From assembly GCA_963573385.1 (NCBI GenBank), contig CAUYLG010047141.1:1-64000 (forward strand): DNA of 64,000 nucleotides, read 5' to 3'. The position numbers and the translations under genes are program-made. Shown piece after piece: positions 37,701 to 49,678 of this stretch (position 1 is its first letter; each line of letters begins with the position of its first letter). The notes beneath the pieces were generated by a model, which made no database searches, was not told the DNA's origin, and saw nothing but the letters and a program-made list of their open reading frames with translations. Source of the DNA: Cacajao melanocephalus (Eukaryota; Chordata; Mammalia; Primates; Pitheciidae).

Positions 37701-38000
37701 ATAAAGTGAGCATTTCTATCATTTTTTCATACCTTACCCATGCCAGGACACCTGTGCATTAGACTCCCAGGTAATCAGGTTCTGTGGACTAATACCTCTG
37801 CCGGCACATTCTCTGTATCCTGTAGCTCTTGCAGAAGCATTGGAAATACATGGCAGGAAGGGCCTGCTGCCTTTCTTGCCCAAACCCTTCCAACAAAGTC
37901 ATCAAACAGTAAGTGTAACTGAGGATGCATTTAACCACTATTCATCAGTAAATAGCATCTGAAAACTCAAATTCTGCATACTGCCAAAGTAAAAGCTACT
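34701..38000. other. Long unique stretch, nothing firmly recognised
   Basis: 3.3 kb without a clear interspersed repeat, unusual for this window. It contains short A or T runs, a weak (AACC)n-like patch at about 36213-36243 and a weak ancient repeat fragment near 37655-37735. The longest frame (109 codons, 35422-35751) has no domain or codon bias. Low repeat content over this length can accompany conserved non-coding DNA. Confidence 0.45.
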
Positions 38001-38215
38001 ATTTGTTGATGCACTTACCATATGCTGGGAATGACGCTAAACCTAATTTAATCCTTTCAGTAGCCTGCAATGTAGGTGCTGTATTTTTTTTTTCATTTTC
38101 AGAAATTAAAATTAAAGGGGTTGTTAGTCACCTGATATCACACAACCAAGAAATGGCAAAATCTGGCATTTTAAATTCCAGAGCTTGAATTCCTAACTGC
38201 CTTATTCAAAACACA
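38001..38215 (+). repeat. Ancient mammalian repeat fragment
   Basis: 'ttgttgatgcacttaccata', 'gtagcctgcaatgtaggtgc', 'tcacacaaccaagaaatggc' and 'attccagagcttgaattcct' have the order of the 'tgtgccaggcact ... gaaactgaggc' family. Confidence 0.6.
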
Positions 38216-38439
38216 GTTCTGTTGCATGTCCTTTAGTTCACTCACAGCCATGGAAGAAATGGGGTATGCCTCCTGTTCTCTTTCTCCAGTGACCTCACCT
38301 CAGAACCCAGAGGTCCTTCTCTTCCCATCGCTGCACTGTCACTAGAAGGTATGCTGTGTTGTGTAAGAAACAGCCCAGAAAGATATTTTTTGAGACACAT
38401 AGCATTTCTGCTTAGGTGATAAGTGATGGCCACACTGTT

Positions 38440-38650
38440 ACTTGTTGATCACAAAAGGGCTTAAAACAGTGACATTAAATACCAGAGGAAATCGTGGATC
38501 ACAAAAGTTCACTAACTTGCCTGTCACACAGGCAAGTATACTAGGATTTGGAGCTAATTAGTCACCCTGATCTGGATTTGAGACACAGTAGGATTGAAAT
38601 TTGTAACTTATAACATTGACCGATTCTTCACCCTCTTTCCATTGTACTGA
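38440..38650 (+). repeat. Ancient repeat fragment, second copy, with a perfect hairpin
   Basis: 'ttcactaacttgcctgtcac' and 'aggatttggagctaattagt' follow the 'taacttgcccaaggtcacac' part of the family. Mutation or a small deletion created a perfect 10-bp stem (38515-38524 and 38528-38537) with a 3-nt loop. Confidence 0.5.
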
Positions 38651-39049
38651 AGGGCTGGGCTATTTTTTTTGGTTCAGCATGTTTGGGATCTGCTATCGTG
38701 TTTTCAGTCATGAGAACCTGTTCCATGAGGTAAGGTCCTGTCCATTAACTTTTGAGCAGGACACATGCCTAATATAGCTGTGTTGGCCATACAGGCAATT
38801 TGGATAACATCTGTTCTGCCAGCCCACTGACAAACTTCCACGTTAGGGAGGTCACAAAGCAAACTTGCACATTTGTCAATAGATTCTTCTTTGTGTGTAG
38901 TTCTCACTTACTCCTGCAGCTGATAACAAAGAAGGCATCATGTGTCTGTAGGACAGCCGCCTCCTGGCATTTGCACTAAAATTCAGTTTCTTATGACAGT
39001 GTTTTTGTTTTGTTGTCAGGATTCCTCCCTCTTCTTCCCATAAGCAAAC
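38651..39049. other. Unique DNA, nothing recognised
   Basis: No repeat, exon or RNA signature found. Confidence 0.4.
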
Positions 39050-40700
39050 ACCTCTCCTGTTCTAGGAGCTGGGGATTCTGTAGTGAATGAGACAGGCAAG
39101 GTCCCTGCTGTCATGGCGTGTGCATCTAGTGCGGGTAGTAAGACGATGAACAAAATAATTTTCAAAGCAAACAAAATAGTGAGGTGCTCTGGAGAGCACA
39201 TGGAGATCTGTTGTAGAGGGTTGGTTGAGGAGGGTTTCTCTAAGAGTCAATGCTCAGGTTGAAACTAGAATGACCAGATGGAGCCAGCCAGGAGAAGAAC
39301 TGGCAGTGCATTCCAGGGAAAGGGAAGTCCAAAAGCAACGTCTTAAGAGGAGAAAAACCTGGCAGGTTCTTGGAATAGAAAGAAGGCATGTGGGCCCAAT
39401 GTCTACGGTGGAGAGAGGCAGGAGACGATCTCAGAGAGGTTGTCAGCGCACAGACCATATTCAACATTGAAGACCCTTAAAGGGTTTGGATGTTGTCGTC
39501 AGTATAGTTATGGGCTGCATAACAACGTTCCCGTCAGTGACAGACTTCATGTACATCACTTGTCCCATAAGATTATAATGGAACTGAAAAATTCCAGTCA
39601 CCTAGTGATGTCTTGATGATTCTGACCCTGTGTTTCCCTAGGCTAATGTATGTGTGTGTGTCTCAGTTTTTAACAAAAATGTTTAAAAAGTAAAAACCAA
39701 AACTTTTTAAAAATAGAAAAAAACTTATAGAATAAGGATATAAAGGCAACATTTTGTACAGCTGTACAATCTGTTTTAAACTACATGTAACAAGAGTTAA
39801 AAAGCTTAAAAATATTAAAAAGTTTATAAAGTAAAAAAGTTGTGGCAAACTAAGGTTAATTTATTATTGAAGAAGGAAAATTTTTGTGTAAATTAGTGTA
39901 GCCTAAGTGTACAGTGTTTATAAAATCTAGAGTAGCATATAGCAATGTCCTCGGCCTTCACATTCACTCACCACTCACTCACTGACTCACCCAGACCAGC
40001 TTCTAGTCCTGCAAGCTCCATTCATGATATGTGCCCTAGACAGGTGGACCATTTTTCATTTTTATACCATATTTTTATTACATCTTTTATATGTTTAGAT
40101 ACACAATTACTTGCCATTGTGTTACAATTGCCTACAGTATTCAGTACAGTAACATGCTGTATGGGTTTGTAGCCTCGGAGCAATAGGTTATACCAGATAG
40201 CCTAGGTAAGTAGTAGGCTATACCATCTAGGTTTGTGTAAAGTACTCTCTATGATGTTTGCACAACAACGAAATCATCCAAGGACAAATTTTTCAGAGTG
40301 TACCTGTTGTTAAGCAATGGATGATTGTATCTTAAAAATACCTTGGAGACGTTTGAGCTCAAGAATGACATGACATGAATAACTTAAGAAGAACACTAAA
40401 GCTATTCCTGTGTGTAGGGGAACAAGAATGGCAACAGGGAAACTAGATGGAAATCATTCAGGTGAGATGGTGATGGCTGGGATCAAAGTGATAGCTGTGG
40501 TGAGATTTGAGATTGAGGTTCCTGAGATGAGAAGAGTTGGGGAAGATCACTTTCAGGGATAGGGTGAAGGTAAACTCCATAGTTCTATTAAGTTGATAAA
40601 CTTGAAATGCCTATTAGATTTACAAGTAGAGAGTCTGGTTGGAAGTTGCATATACGTATCTGGAGCTCAGAGCTGGAGATAGAAGTTTGAATTCCTTTGC
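39050..40700 (+). repeat. Long ancient mammalian repeat, second copy, split by a DNA transposon
   Basis: Pieces 39050-39504 and 40328-40700 read continuously: 'ggagctggggattctgtagt', 'caggcaaggtccctgctgtc', 'aagaactggcagtgcattcc', then 'aagaatgacatgacatgaat', 'ggtgagatggtgatggct', 'gaaatgcctattagatttac', 'atctggagctcagagctgga'. It is the same unnamed family as at 9.0-10.3 kb. Frames of 75-81 codons on both strands at 39225-39470 lie in it and are not genes. Confidence 0.6.
39505..40327 (+). mobile_element. MER6/Tigger-like DNA transposon, non-autonomous, complete
   Basis: 823 bp flanked by TA (39503-39504 and 40328-40329). The left end 'tagttatgggctgcataaca' and the right end 'gttgttaagcaatggatgat' are the decayed terminal repeats of a Tigger-type element whose body I remember ('cccataagattataatggaa', 'gtacagctgtacaatctgtt', 'ggctataccatctaggttt'). 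AT-rich interior, no transposase frame. The family name is tentative. Confidence 0.75.
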
Positions 40701-41189
40701 TAATTTGAAGCTATCTCAGTTACAGTGAAAAAAAGTGTTTTCAAATTGAGATAAATCCTAGCAAATAAAAATTGGGAAAATGGCATTTCTAGAAAAGGAG
40801 AAGGGTTACATTATTTACTTTGCAGTTTATTGTATGAGGATACATTTATGTATAAGACACGTATACTCTGTATTACATACATACAGATTATAAAAAGTCA
40901 GACCTAATTACTTGGGCTCTAGGAACTCACATTTAGCAGACAACACCCATATGAGCAACAGACACTTGTAACCTACTTCCTTGCCCTGTACTGAACAAAA
41001 GGCTTCCACCAGGTGTGCCTATCCTTTTCTTGGATATTGAATGAGGAATAATTCCTGCGTCTAATCCTTCAGGTCGCTAGAATCAGCTCTGGAGGTCAGT
41101 GGACTGACATGCAGGAGGTAGACCACTCTCAAGCACTAACACCGTGTGCACTTAGCCGTGGGAAAGGTATTTCTGTACAAGAAGCTAAA
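40701..41189. other. Unique DNA, nothing recognised
   Basis: No clear repeat or gene signature. Confidence 0.4.
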
Positions 41190-41375
41190 GGAGCCTGCCA
41201 AAAGATTACAAACCTTTGCCTTGAGGTTCAGGAGAGGCTTCGCAGCAGAGGTGACATTTGAGATGCATCTTGAACTAGGAGCAGGAGTTTGCCATGGGGC
41301 ATGGGAGGAGTGGGAAGGCTGTTTCTACCAAGAGAGTTTTCCAGAACGAAGGGGTGTCCTGGAGAAAGTCAGCCA
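41190..41375 (+). repeat. Ancient repeat fragment, same family as 9.0 and 39.1 kb
   Basis: 'gcagaggtgacatttgagat', 'ttgccatggggcatgggagg' and 'ttttccagaacgaaggggtg' carry the family signature (reduction of the 'gaggtgacatttgag ... gagcattccaggcagagg' block). The 78-codon frame through it is incidental. Confidence 0.55.
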
Positions 41376-42342
41376 AAAATGATTCTTCATCTTTGAACAC
41401 ATTTCCCAGCTGGATATACAGATCCAGGTGATCTTTGCTAGGTTATTCAAATTTTTATTTAACTTTTGAAATATGCCAATGCCAGACTTTCAATGTTTCA
41501 TAGATGCATTAAAAATCCTGGGTCATTTTATTCAACTTGTGGTGACATGAGGCACATTTTCATATAGAGCTTTGACTGGAGAGTGCTCTTCCCTCTACCC
41601 TCCCATCTTCTGTCATAGGCAGAATTGACAAAAACTGTACATAAGTAGATGATTACAGCATAACTATAACTGATTTCCTTTTATGTAAAAAAATTCCAAA
41701 ATGATAATTATGGGTAATTACTGTAGCATAGACCTCAATCTGTTCACCTTCTAACCTGAAGTGAGTTCAACTGGAGGTCACATATTGCAGATGGTGGCTA
41801 GTTTTTGAACACACTGGTGCTCTCTTTAACATTGCATTTGTAAGAAAATGCTTTTCAGCCACCTCTTGGCTTCAGTTTGAAGTTACTATCTCTTCCCATT
41901 ACACCCTGTAATGCCAATTTCATCCTCTTCATTTTAATGACTCAATACAGATGTTTAATTGAAGATTAGGAAAAAGATTACCCAGAACAAGATTTTCTGA
42001 TTGTTGATAGTAAAATATTTGCAAACCACTGCCCTGTTTATGTCACTTAGGCTCTGAAATTCCTCCAGATCTCCTGGAAATTGCGCAGAGTAACAAAGTC
42101 ACGGCCAACAGATAGACAGGCTAGTTTGTAGGAAAGCTCCGATTAACCCCGTTAGTTTCTAGAAGTTTGTCTGTGCATGACAGACTGAATAGTAGTGGTT
42201 TGTTGGGAGCAGCAAGGAATTAATATCTCCTCATCTTCCCAGGTAAACAGAAGATAAAAGTTGCTTTTCTGCTGTCAACTTTAAGCATGTCTCTTGCCAT
42301 GATTGTGTAAAAACATTTAGGAAAAATACAAATGACTTAGCT
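41376..42342. other. Unique DNA, nothing recognised
   Basis: AT-rich; no repeat, exon or RNA signature found. Confidence 0.4.
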
Positions 42343-42500
42343 TGAGCAAGTTATACCAACTGTCTGATTTCTCAAGCTGATAAATGAGGATAATATCTCC
42401 TTCACAGAGTGCCAAGATTAAATTAAAGCATTCATATAAATAATCCAACCTGGAGCCTGGCAATTCTGAGTATATGACACATGTTAATTATTTCCTCTTA
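42343..42500 (+). mobile_element. MIR SINE fragment
   Basis: 'tgatttctcaagctgataaa', 'gaggataatatctccttcac', 'aagattaaattaaagcattc' and 'gcctggcaattctgagtata' correspond to the 3' half of sense MIR. Confidence 0.65.
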
Positions 42501-43045
42501 CCTGGAGCCTTATTAGGGCTGCTAATACCAAAATTTGATGTTCCTGATTTCAAAATTTTCCAAGTTAAATAATTAGTTTCAGCTACCAATGAATGCCTTA
42601 CAAGAAATCAATTTCACCAGTGACCCATTTGACCATTTATTTTAGTGATCAGAATAATAACAAACCCTGGCGCTGGTGTTTGCAGTTGACCTCAGGTGGT
42701 CTTCCTGTTATTTAAGGGCCCTGGCTCAATGTGATAGAAATAGGACTAGGACATACAATCTTCAGATTTATTATCTGTGTGACAATTTAGTAAAGTCTTT
42801 GGAGTATCACAATGGTTCTAGGGCAAGATGTTGATGAGTCTCCAAAATGGAAACGTTTATATAACTCCCTGGCTTTCCCACCATTATCCATTTTGTCTGT
42901 AAAACTTCACACAAGTTAATCGAACATTTAGAAATTTGTGTCTCATTTTATTGCTATTTTAAATAAAGAAATTTTTTTTTTAGAAGTAATTAATCAGAGA
43001 TATGGCTTACACTAATAGAGGATCCTACAGTTGGATACTGGGTAG
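42501..43045. other. Unique DNA, nothing recognised
   Basis: AT-rich; a T9 run lies at about 42972-42980. No signature found. Confidence 0.4.
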
Positions 43046-43419
43046 TGTGATGGTTTGCATGGTCCCCTGAAGTTCACGTTTGGGAAACTTGATTCCCAGT
43101 GCAACAGCATCAATAGGTAGGACATTTAAGAGGTGAGTAGGTAATAAGGCTCTGCCCTCATGAGTGGATTAATGCCACTATCTTGGGAGTGGCATCCTTA
43201 TAAAGGATAGGTTCTGTCCCTTTCCCTCTCTTTCTTGCACACTCTCTCATCATGTGATGCCTTACACATGTTATGACACAGCAAGAAGGCTTTCACCGAT
43301 GTGGCTCCTCCATCTTGGACTTCTCAGTCTCCAGAACTGTGCGCTGAATAAATTTCTATTGTTTATAAACTACCCAGGCTGTGGTATTCTGTTACAGCAA
43401 AACAAAATGGACTAAGACA
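43046..43419 (+). mobile_element. Solo LTR, MLT1/MSTD type (ERVL-MaLR), sense
   Basis: 374 bp from 'tgtgatggtttgcatggtcc' to 'aaaatggactaagaca', with TG...CA ends and the MaLR order: 'cctcatgagtggattaatgc', 'cacagcaagaaggctttcac', 'ctccagaactgtgcgctgaa', 'gtggtattctgttacagcaa'. An 'aataaa' lies near 43346. No internal proviral sequence is present. Confidence 0.88.
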
Positions 43420-44564
43420 GATCGGCTTACCGTATGTTTCTATTTGCCCGAAACAGACTCAGATTATGCTTGTTGTTCTCTTGTAATTATTAATAACCCC
43501 CCTTTTACTGTCAAAAGTTGTCCCAATATATACAATAAATAAGTTATCTCAATTTTGACAATATGTTGAACTTCCCTAGGGTAGTCCACTGTATTCCATC
43601 ACTAGCTATGTGGTCTCTCATGAACTCCAGTCTTACAGTAGAATTGCACATGATTACATAAGATAGACTGTCGAAGTTTCTCTCCAGTGGTCTACTGTGA
43701 GTAGCTGAATCTGCAAATGTTGAGGCTCTTCAGGATTTAAACACCCACTAAGCCACATCTGTCTTCTACTAAGCGGCTCCCCTCAGATCGACTCCTGCAG
43801 TTTTTCAGCAGGCAGACTCCCACTTCCCTCAGAAAACTTCACCAGGGTTTGAGGTTACCTCTTATCACCAAGTTTTTTAATGGCATCAGAACCCGGCCCG
43901 ACTGTTGTTTTTTTTTTGCCCACGAGCTGTATTGTTACTCAAGTGTGCTTCTTAAAACAATGAATATGTAACTCATTAAATGCCTTCAAGAAAAGGGAGA
44001 TGTAAGGATCTAATTTTATTGACTGACATGGACTGCAGAGACACACAGAGCCTACTCACATCTTTTGTAAAGTTTGGATCCAGAGACACTCCCCCACCCC
44101 TGCTCCTACTGTAGGAAGAGACGCCATCACACATGTTTATTGACTGGTAGATGGCAGGGATCTGTCGGCCATATGCATGCAAATGAAACAACATTGACCT
44201 TGACAAGAGATGTTTCTTCTGAGTTGCATTTAGGAAAAATTTTTCTATCCAAGACTGGTGTGGTCACATTGTTAATACCAAATGAGCTGGCTATGAAGAA
44301 CTCAGTGGGTCACCTTGTATCCACCTTACCTTCTAGGAAAAACTATGTCCATACCAGCCCAGCTTAAACAAGAAAAACAAATAAAAATAAGTCAAAACAA
44401 TCCTGAAGGTTAAAACTCCTAGCCTCCTTTAATAACAAATTTCATTCTATTCAACATCTCACCTCAATTTCATGCACTTTAATTCCCAAACTTCTTATTC
44501 TTAATGGAAATATAGCAAATGCTTAGAATTAATGTAATCCTAACAAAACAATAGCAGCAACAAA
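43420..44564. other. Unique DNA
   Basis: A T9-10 run is at about 43908-43917. Frames of 97 (44074-44367, plus) and 76 codons (43976-44206, minus) overlap and neither shows a domain. No repeat recognised. Confidence 0.4.
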
Positions 44565-44760
44565 CACATAGCACTTACTGTGCATGAGGCACTGGTTCAG
44601 GTATTTTATATACAGTAACAAATTTAATTTTCACAAAAAACTTTTTAAGGTAGGCACCATTACTGTTGTTATTTTACAGGCAAGGAAACTGAGGCACAGA
44701 GAGCTCACAGTCATGCAATCAGAAGTGCTGCAATTTAGCTCCAGAGTTCGTGTACCTAAA
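44565..44760 (+). repeat. Ancient mammalian repeat fragment of the 'gaaactgaggc' type
   Basis: One of the better-preserved copies: 'cttactgtgcatgaggcact', 'taaggtaggcaccattactg', 'caaggaaactgaggcacaga' and 'gtcatgcaatcagaagtgct'. Confidence 0.7.
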
Positions 44761-46229
44761 TTGTTTTCTGTCTTGCCTTTCACCTACCAGGAATTACAGC
44801 TCACATTACACGTGTGTTAAGGTCAATGTTGCTTCACTTGCATGTATATGCTTATATATCCTTGTCCTCTGCCTGTCAATAACCACCCCCATCCCTTGGG
44901 AATATAGTCACATGTCTGCCTTCAGCCTTCTTGAGACACAATATACCTAAAATCCTTTACTTCTTTTGTTGTGAAATTATTTCCCAAACATTTAATCATT
45001 TTGGTTGTTCTCTCCAAGTGTCCCAGAACATGCTTCAGCTGGTACCTTCTGTCCTGTTCCACTTCAGCAAACACATATGGCTACTTGAAGAAGAGGGGTT
45101 TTGTACGGTTTAGGGGTAAACAGGGGAACAGAAACAGACCTGCTGAAATTCCTAAAGCCATAAGCCATTTAACTAGGAGAGTAAGACAACAATTTCTTTA
45201 TTTCTTTCTGTGACCCATGGAAGATGAGTCATTTAGTTTTCCATGAAGAGAGGTGTATATTAACACAATTAGAATCCTAGTTAAAAATCTTCCTTAGTCA
45301 CCCAGGAAACTATGCTGGTGGGAGACACGAATGCATGTACCTTGAGCAAATAAACAGATAAAGAGAAACCACACCATGACTCCAACCAGCTGCCACACTA
45401 TTATGAAACCTCTCCCGTCTTTAGTAAATGTTGTAGGATAATTGATGGTTGTATCTTTTTTCTTGTTTCTTGTGGTATTGTGGTCTTCCCCCTTAAAGGA
45501 TAGTCATCCTTTTAAGTGGGATCCAACAACCTTCCTCAAAGGTTGGGAGTCAAAACTGAGCCAAAATGACTTTGAAATGATATTTAATATCAGGTTGTCA
45601 GGGTTTTAGAATATGAAGGTGTTTGCATTAGGAGCTTACTTGCTTGGTTACATTATTTGATTTTGCATAAACTCCATCTCCATTCGTAAGCTGTTTTATA
45701 TAAGTAGTACACAGGCTGCACATAATTGTAGTTCAAAAAATGTAAGTTTCTCATTCTACTGTAGTAAGTTAATTTATGCCTCAGCACACTTTAATGATGC
45801 CATCTGGTATCCCCAATTTCACACTCCATGTTTGGTGTAAGTTGTCATATGTGGCATAAACATGAACAAATATAGCTTTCATGGTGCTCAGTTTGAAGTG
45901 ACTATCTCTAAGGAGCAACATTCCTCACAATGGAATGTGGTGGTATACCATGGACTTTTAAAAACATCTTATTGGCTATATATTTATATAACATATATTA
46001 AAAGACTATTTCTAGCATATAAAACCTACTATTTCAAGGATATTAGTTTCTAAAATGAGGCTGAAGAAAAAAGAAGTAGACTTAAAGAAAAAATTTACAG
46101 TAAATATGCCTATAAGTCAATATGGCAAGATTTTGAAGGAAATCCATGAATGTGTAAAGTTTGAGATGCCATTATAGGGCATCTTGTGATACATGAACTC
46201 TGTTTTCCTTTGTCTGTTGATGGCTATGG
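44761..46229. other. Unique DNA, nothing firmly recognised
   Basis: No clear repeat over about 1.5 kb. Several unsupported frames of 60-80 codons. AT-rich near 45950-46110. Confidence 0.4.
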
Positions 46230-46560
46230 ATCAGTGCCAAGAATCTTATGGCTCCTTTTCCAGCATCTTCTAGATTTGTCTTTAAGTCTTGAATTTTCCT
46301 GCCCATTTCTGACTCAGCCTTGGTCTTTTGTACACTTGGAATGCTCTTCTAATCCTCTGCAGCTCTCCAATTTCTTCCTGTCATCCAGGATCCATTTCAT
46401 GTAGTATTCTTCTGTGAAGCTGTTTCCATCATGCATTTACACAGCCTTTGGTTTCTCTGTTACTCGGCCTTTCTCCTTCTCTCTCTCCTCCCAGGTCCCT
46501 GGCACAATGCAGCATATGGTTTACTAATCTGGGTTGGAATATGCTGGGTATTGAAGAGCC
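46230..46560 (+). mobile_element. L2-like LINE fragment, sense
   Basis: 'ttgtacacttggaatgctct', 'tcctgtcatccaggatccat', 'ctgtgaagctgtttccatca' and 'ttctctgttactcggccttt' follow the L2 3' order. Frames of up to 88 codons on both strands are incidental. Confidence 0.55.
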
Positions 46561-46869
46561 TTGGTTTCTCTGGGTTGATAAGTCTGGAGGAGGGCAAAGG
46601 CAAAACCAATTCAAGCAAGACACAGATCAAATTAGGCCCAGAATTTGTTATTAGCTCTGCTCATAAATATTCCGCTAAGTTGACCTGTATCCATTAGGAC
46701 AGTCCAAGAAAACTCAGATTCTCCCTATTACAAGTCACATCATCATCACCTAGGGACAGTAGTATTCATTTTTAGGTAGCTTGCTTGTTCACTAGTCAAA
46801 ATCCTGATGTCATTTATTTTCTGAATTCCGATCAAATTTCAAAGTCAAAGAATATATGCATTTAAAATT
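46561..46869. other. Unique DNA, nothing recognised
   Basis: No signature found. Confidence 0.4.
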
Positions 46870-47345
46870 TGATGTTTTGCCAAATTTGTCCTCGAGAGAA
46901 GTTGTATAATTTATCTCTCACCACACACTTGCTAACATGCTTGCTTTAATTTTGAATGCGTAGGTTAAAAAGGGATACATCATGGTGGTGTTAATTTGAC
47001 TTTTAAAAATTATGAGGGATGTTTATATTTTTAACTTTTGAATATTGTATATAAAATTATGAGATGTTTTTGTGTTTGTTTGTTGCTTTTTTTGCCTGTC
47101 TACCTTTTTCCTTCCTTCCCTCTCTTTCTGTTTCTCTCCCTCCACTGATTTATAAGAGATCTTTTTGTGTGAAACAATATGTATTGCAAAAGTTGTATTC
47201 AAGTTTGTTGTTTCTCCTTTGACTTTATTTGGGGCATATTTTTCCTATAGTAGTTTTAAATTTTGGGACAAATTCAGTAGATTAATCTTTTTTGTGGTTT
47301 CTGGTTTCCTTAAAAATACTTTCTCTACAGAATTTTAAAAAATTA
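46870..47345 (-). mobile_element. Old L1 (L1M) ORF2 fragment, antisense
   Basis: Read in reverse it follows the late ORF2 of old L1s. On the plus strand the landmarks are 'caaatttgtcctcgagagaa', 'cttgctaacatgcttgcttt', 'catggtggtgttaatttgac', 'aagagatctttttgtgtgaa' and 'ttttttgtggtttctggttt'. Highly diverged. Confidence 0.6.
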
Positions 47346-48669
47346 TCTCATTGTAAATTCAGATTTCTGCTTTTTAAAAAGATGTTCTATAGTTATTCTA
47401 TCTATGGAATAAGTGGAACAAGCACTCTGAGAGACTTCAAAGAGCAAAGAAAGATCCTGTTTCTGGCCTTCCTGGCTATTCTCAGGCCTCCCTCATTCTT
47501 GTCATTCTGTGTAACCCCTGGGCTTGGGTTTCAGCTGCTGACCCCTGATTCAGCACTTACATGTTTGAATGACCTCTTGGGACCCATTTATTGGGCCTAT
47601 AGACCACAGTCTGGTGTAATATTGTTTATTGAATGAATGCATCAAAGGGCTGTTAAGTAAAACAGTGCCCGAGACAAATAAGGTTGGGTAAGTGTTAACT
47701 GTCACTAAGTGTTGAGTTGAAATTATCTTTATCACAGTTCAAAAACAGTTAAATAGTTGAGGCTGCTGATGGTGAGGACAAAAACTAATTTCTAAAATTC
47801 ATACAGAATATTATGAACAAACTAAGAAATATATTTAGCTATATTCTATTTTACAATATTTGTATAAGGTTGAATTATAAGCAATTCCTTTTAAATAATT
47901 GCCATTGTCTATCTGGGATACAAGCTGCTTGAAGTTGGATCTGAGGCATTTGGGAGTGAAACATAATAAGAAGCTTGGCTAAAGACACCTTTAGTGCATT
48001 CTCACACTATAAGGAACGACTCTCCTGTTGAGTTTCTATGTTACTTCCCCATATTTTCTTCCCTGGCTGATTGCTTGCCATGTGACATTGATAAATAATT
48101 ATATTTGTTTTTGTGATTTTTTTGTATTGATTACAAAATAAGTCAAGTCATTGATAAGCTATCATAAACTGGCACCATCATCAGAGATCATTTTTCACAG
48201 ACTTGTACCATTTAATAGGTCTTGTCAAGTGATGTGTTAGAACCGGATGGCACCAGCTCAGGGAGATGAAGATACATGAGCATTGCATCTCTTCCCAACC
48301 CTGTGTTCAGTGACCTCATATTGATAGCTTGAAATTGGCAATTGTGGGCGTATTAACACCATGGAAATTGGCAAATGCTATAAATAAGGGGCTCATTTTT
48401 CAGATAGCTATCAGATCATACCAGCACATTGCTTGTTTCTGTCTATACTCATCCTACAAAGGGAGGTAACAAGTTACTACTTGAATAATCCACTTTCTGT
48501 GTTGATTTTACAGACTATCTAAAGGGATTAAGTACCTACAATGTCAAAAATTCAGCTTTAAATTATAGAATGAGTACCTAGTTCTTGACATAGCATGTGT
48601 GACTTAGAAATAAATATAATCTTAACTGGAAGAGGCTGTAAAAGTTTTGTGGGCCAGCCTCCAATTTTA
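47346..48669. other. Unique DNA, nothing firmly recognised
   Basis: A 114-codon plus-strand frame (47292-47636) starts inside the old L1 and has no domain. 'tttattgaatgaatgcatca' near 47622 resembles an L2 tail. AT-rich later. Confidence 0.4.
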
Positions 48670-49270
48670 TGAAGAACTCTTGTTACAGGATGGCCGTTAT
48701 TTTTGTTTGTGGCGAATCTTTTCCCTCTTCTGATAATAGCACCTTAAGTTTTCTCTTGCCAGCTCTCAGTCCACATGATCTAGGAAGGAGGGATTTTTGG
48801 CCCTCACCCCTTTCTTCTGCCCTGGTCTGTACACTGACTCAGACCTGGCCAGAGAGAATGGTCTATGCCCATGGCCACCAAGATGTGTACATGAGTAAGC
48901 ACATGCCTTCTGGCTGATGGGACCATGGCTTTCTCATGGTCACAGCAATAGGCTTAGGTGAGGCACTTGACCTGAGCTGGAGTGATTCTAGCAATTGCTG
49001 GGCCTATCAAGAAAAAGGCATTGCTGGTGTAGTGTAAGACTGGAGCAGTAGGTTGCCATCTTAGGGGTAACATTGCTGTGTATGAAGCCAACACAAAAGC
49101 AGTCGGAACTGAGCAATGGAGAGAGATTCCTGATAATATCATCATTTGAGTTTTTGGGCCCATTTATGCCTGAATATGGAATTATATTCAACCAAATCCA
49201 TTTCCTTTTTGCTCAAGCCATTTGAATTAGTATTTTGTCACTTGCAATTGAAAGCTCTGACAAATATAAT
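48670..49270 (+). mobile_element. Probable old LTR (ERVL/MaLR age class), sense
   Basis: 'gacctggccagagagaatgg', 'gagctggagtgattctagca', 'gtaagactggagcagtaggt', 'tgaagccaacacaaaagcag', 'gagagattcctgataatatc' and a 'cacttgcaattgaaagctct' end have the order of a common old LTR I remember but cannot name. No target duplication found. Confidence 0.5.
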
Positions 49271-49470
49271 TCCTTTCTATAATAAATCTAATGAGTACTC
49301 AGCAGCCAACTCTTGAATACATCTAGTGATAGGTGCCCCCACCATTCTGTGAAGCAGTTCATTTCCTTTTTGGTGATTCTGAATATTATAAAGTTCTATA
49401 TTGATTCCAAATTGGTCTGAGCTCATTGATCCTGAATCTGCTATTAATGGTAACACTTGTGTTGTGACTG

Positions 49471-49678
49471 TACTTTTTTTTTTTTTTTTGAGACAGGGTA
49501 TTGCTCTGTCACCCAGGCTAGAGTGCAGTGGTGTGATCATGGCTCACTGTAGCTTCAACCTCCTAGGCTCAAGAGATCCTCTTGCCTCAGCCTCCTGAGT
49601 ACCTGGGACTACAGGCCCAGCTTGAACTTTTTACTTTTTTTTATAGAGACAAGGTCTCCTTATGTTGCCCAGGCTTGT
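49471..49678 (-). mobile_element. Alu (AluJ-like), antisense, truncated and internally deleted
   Basis: T15 tail at about 49474-49488, right monomer complete. In the middle 'ggactacaggcccagcttga' lacks about 30 bp, and the copy ends at 'gttgcccaggcttgtcat' so most of the left monomer is absent. Confidence 0.9.

Noticed and set aside
47292..47636. 114-codon plus-strand open frame
   Set aside because: It starts in the reverse of an old L1 and continues into unique DNA, so it has no single origin.
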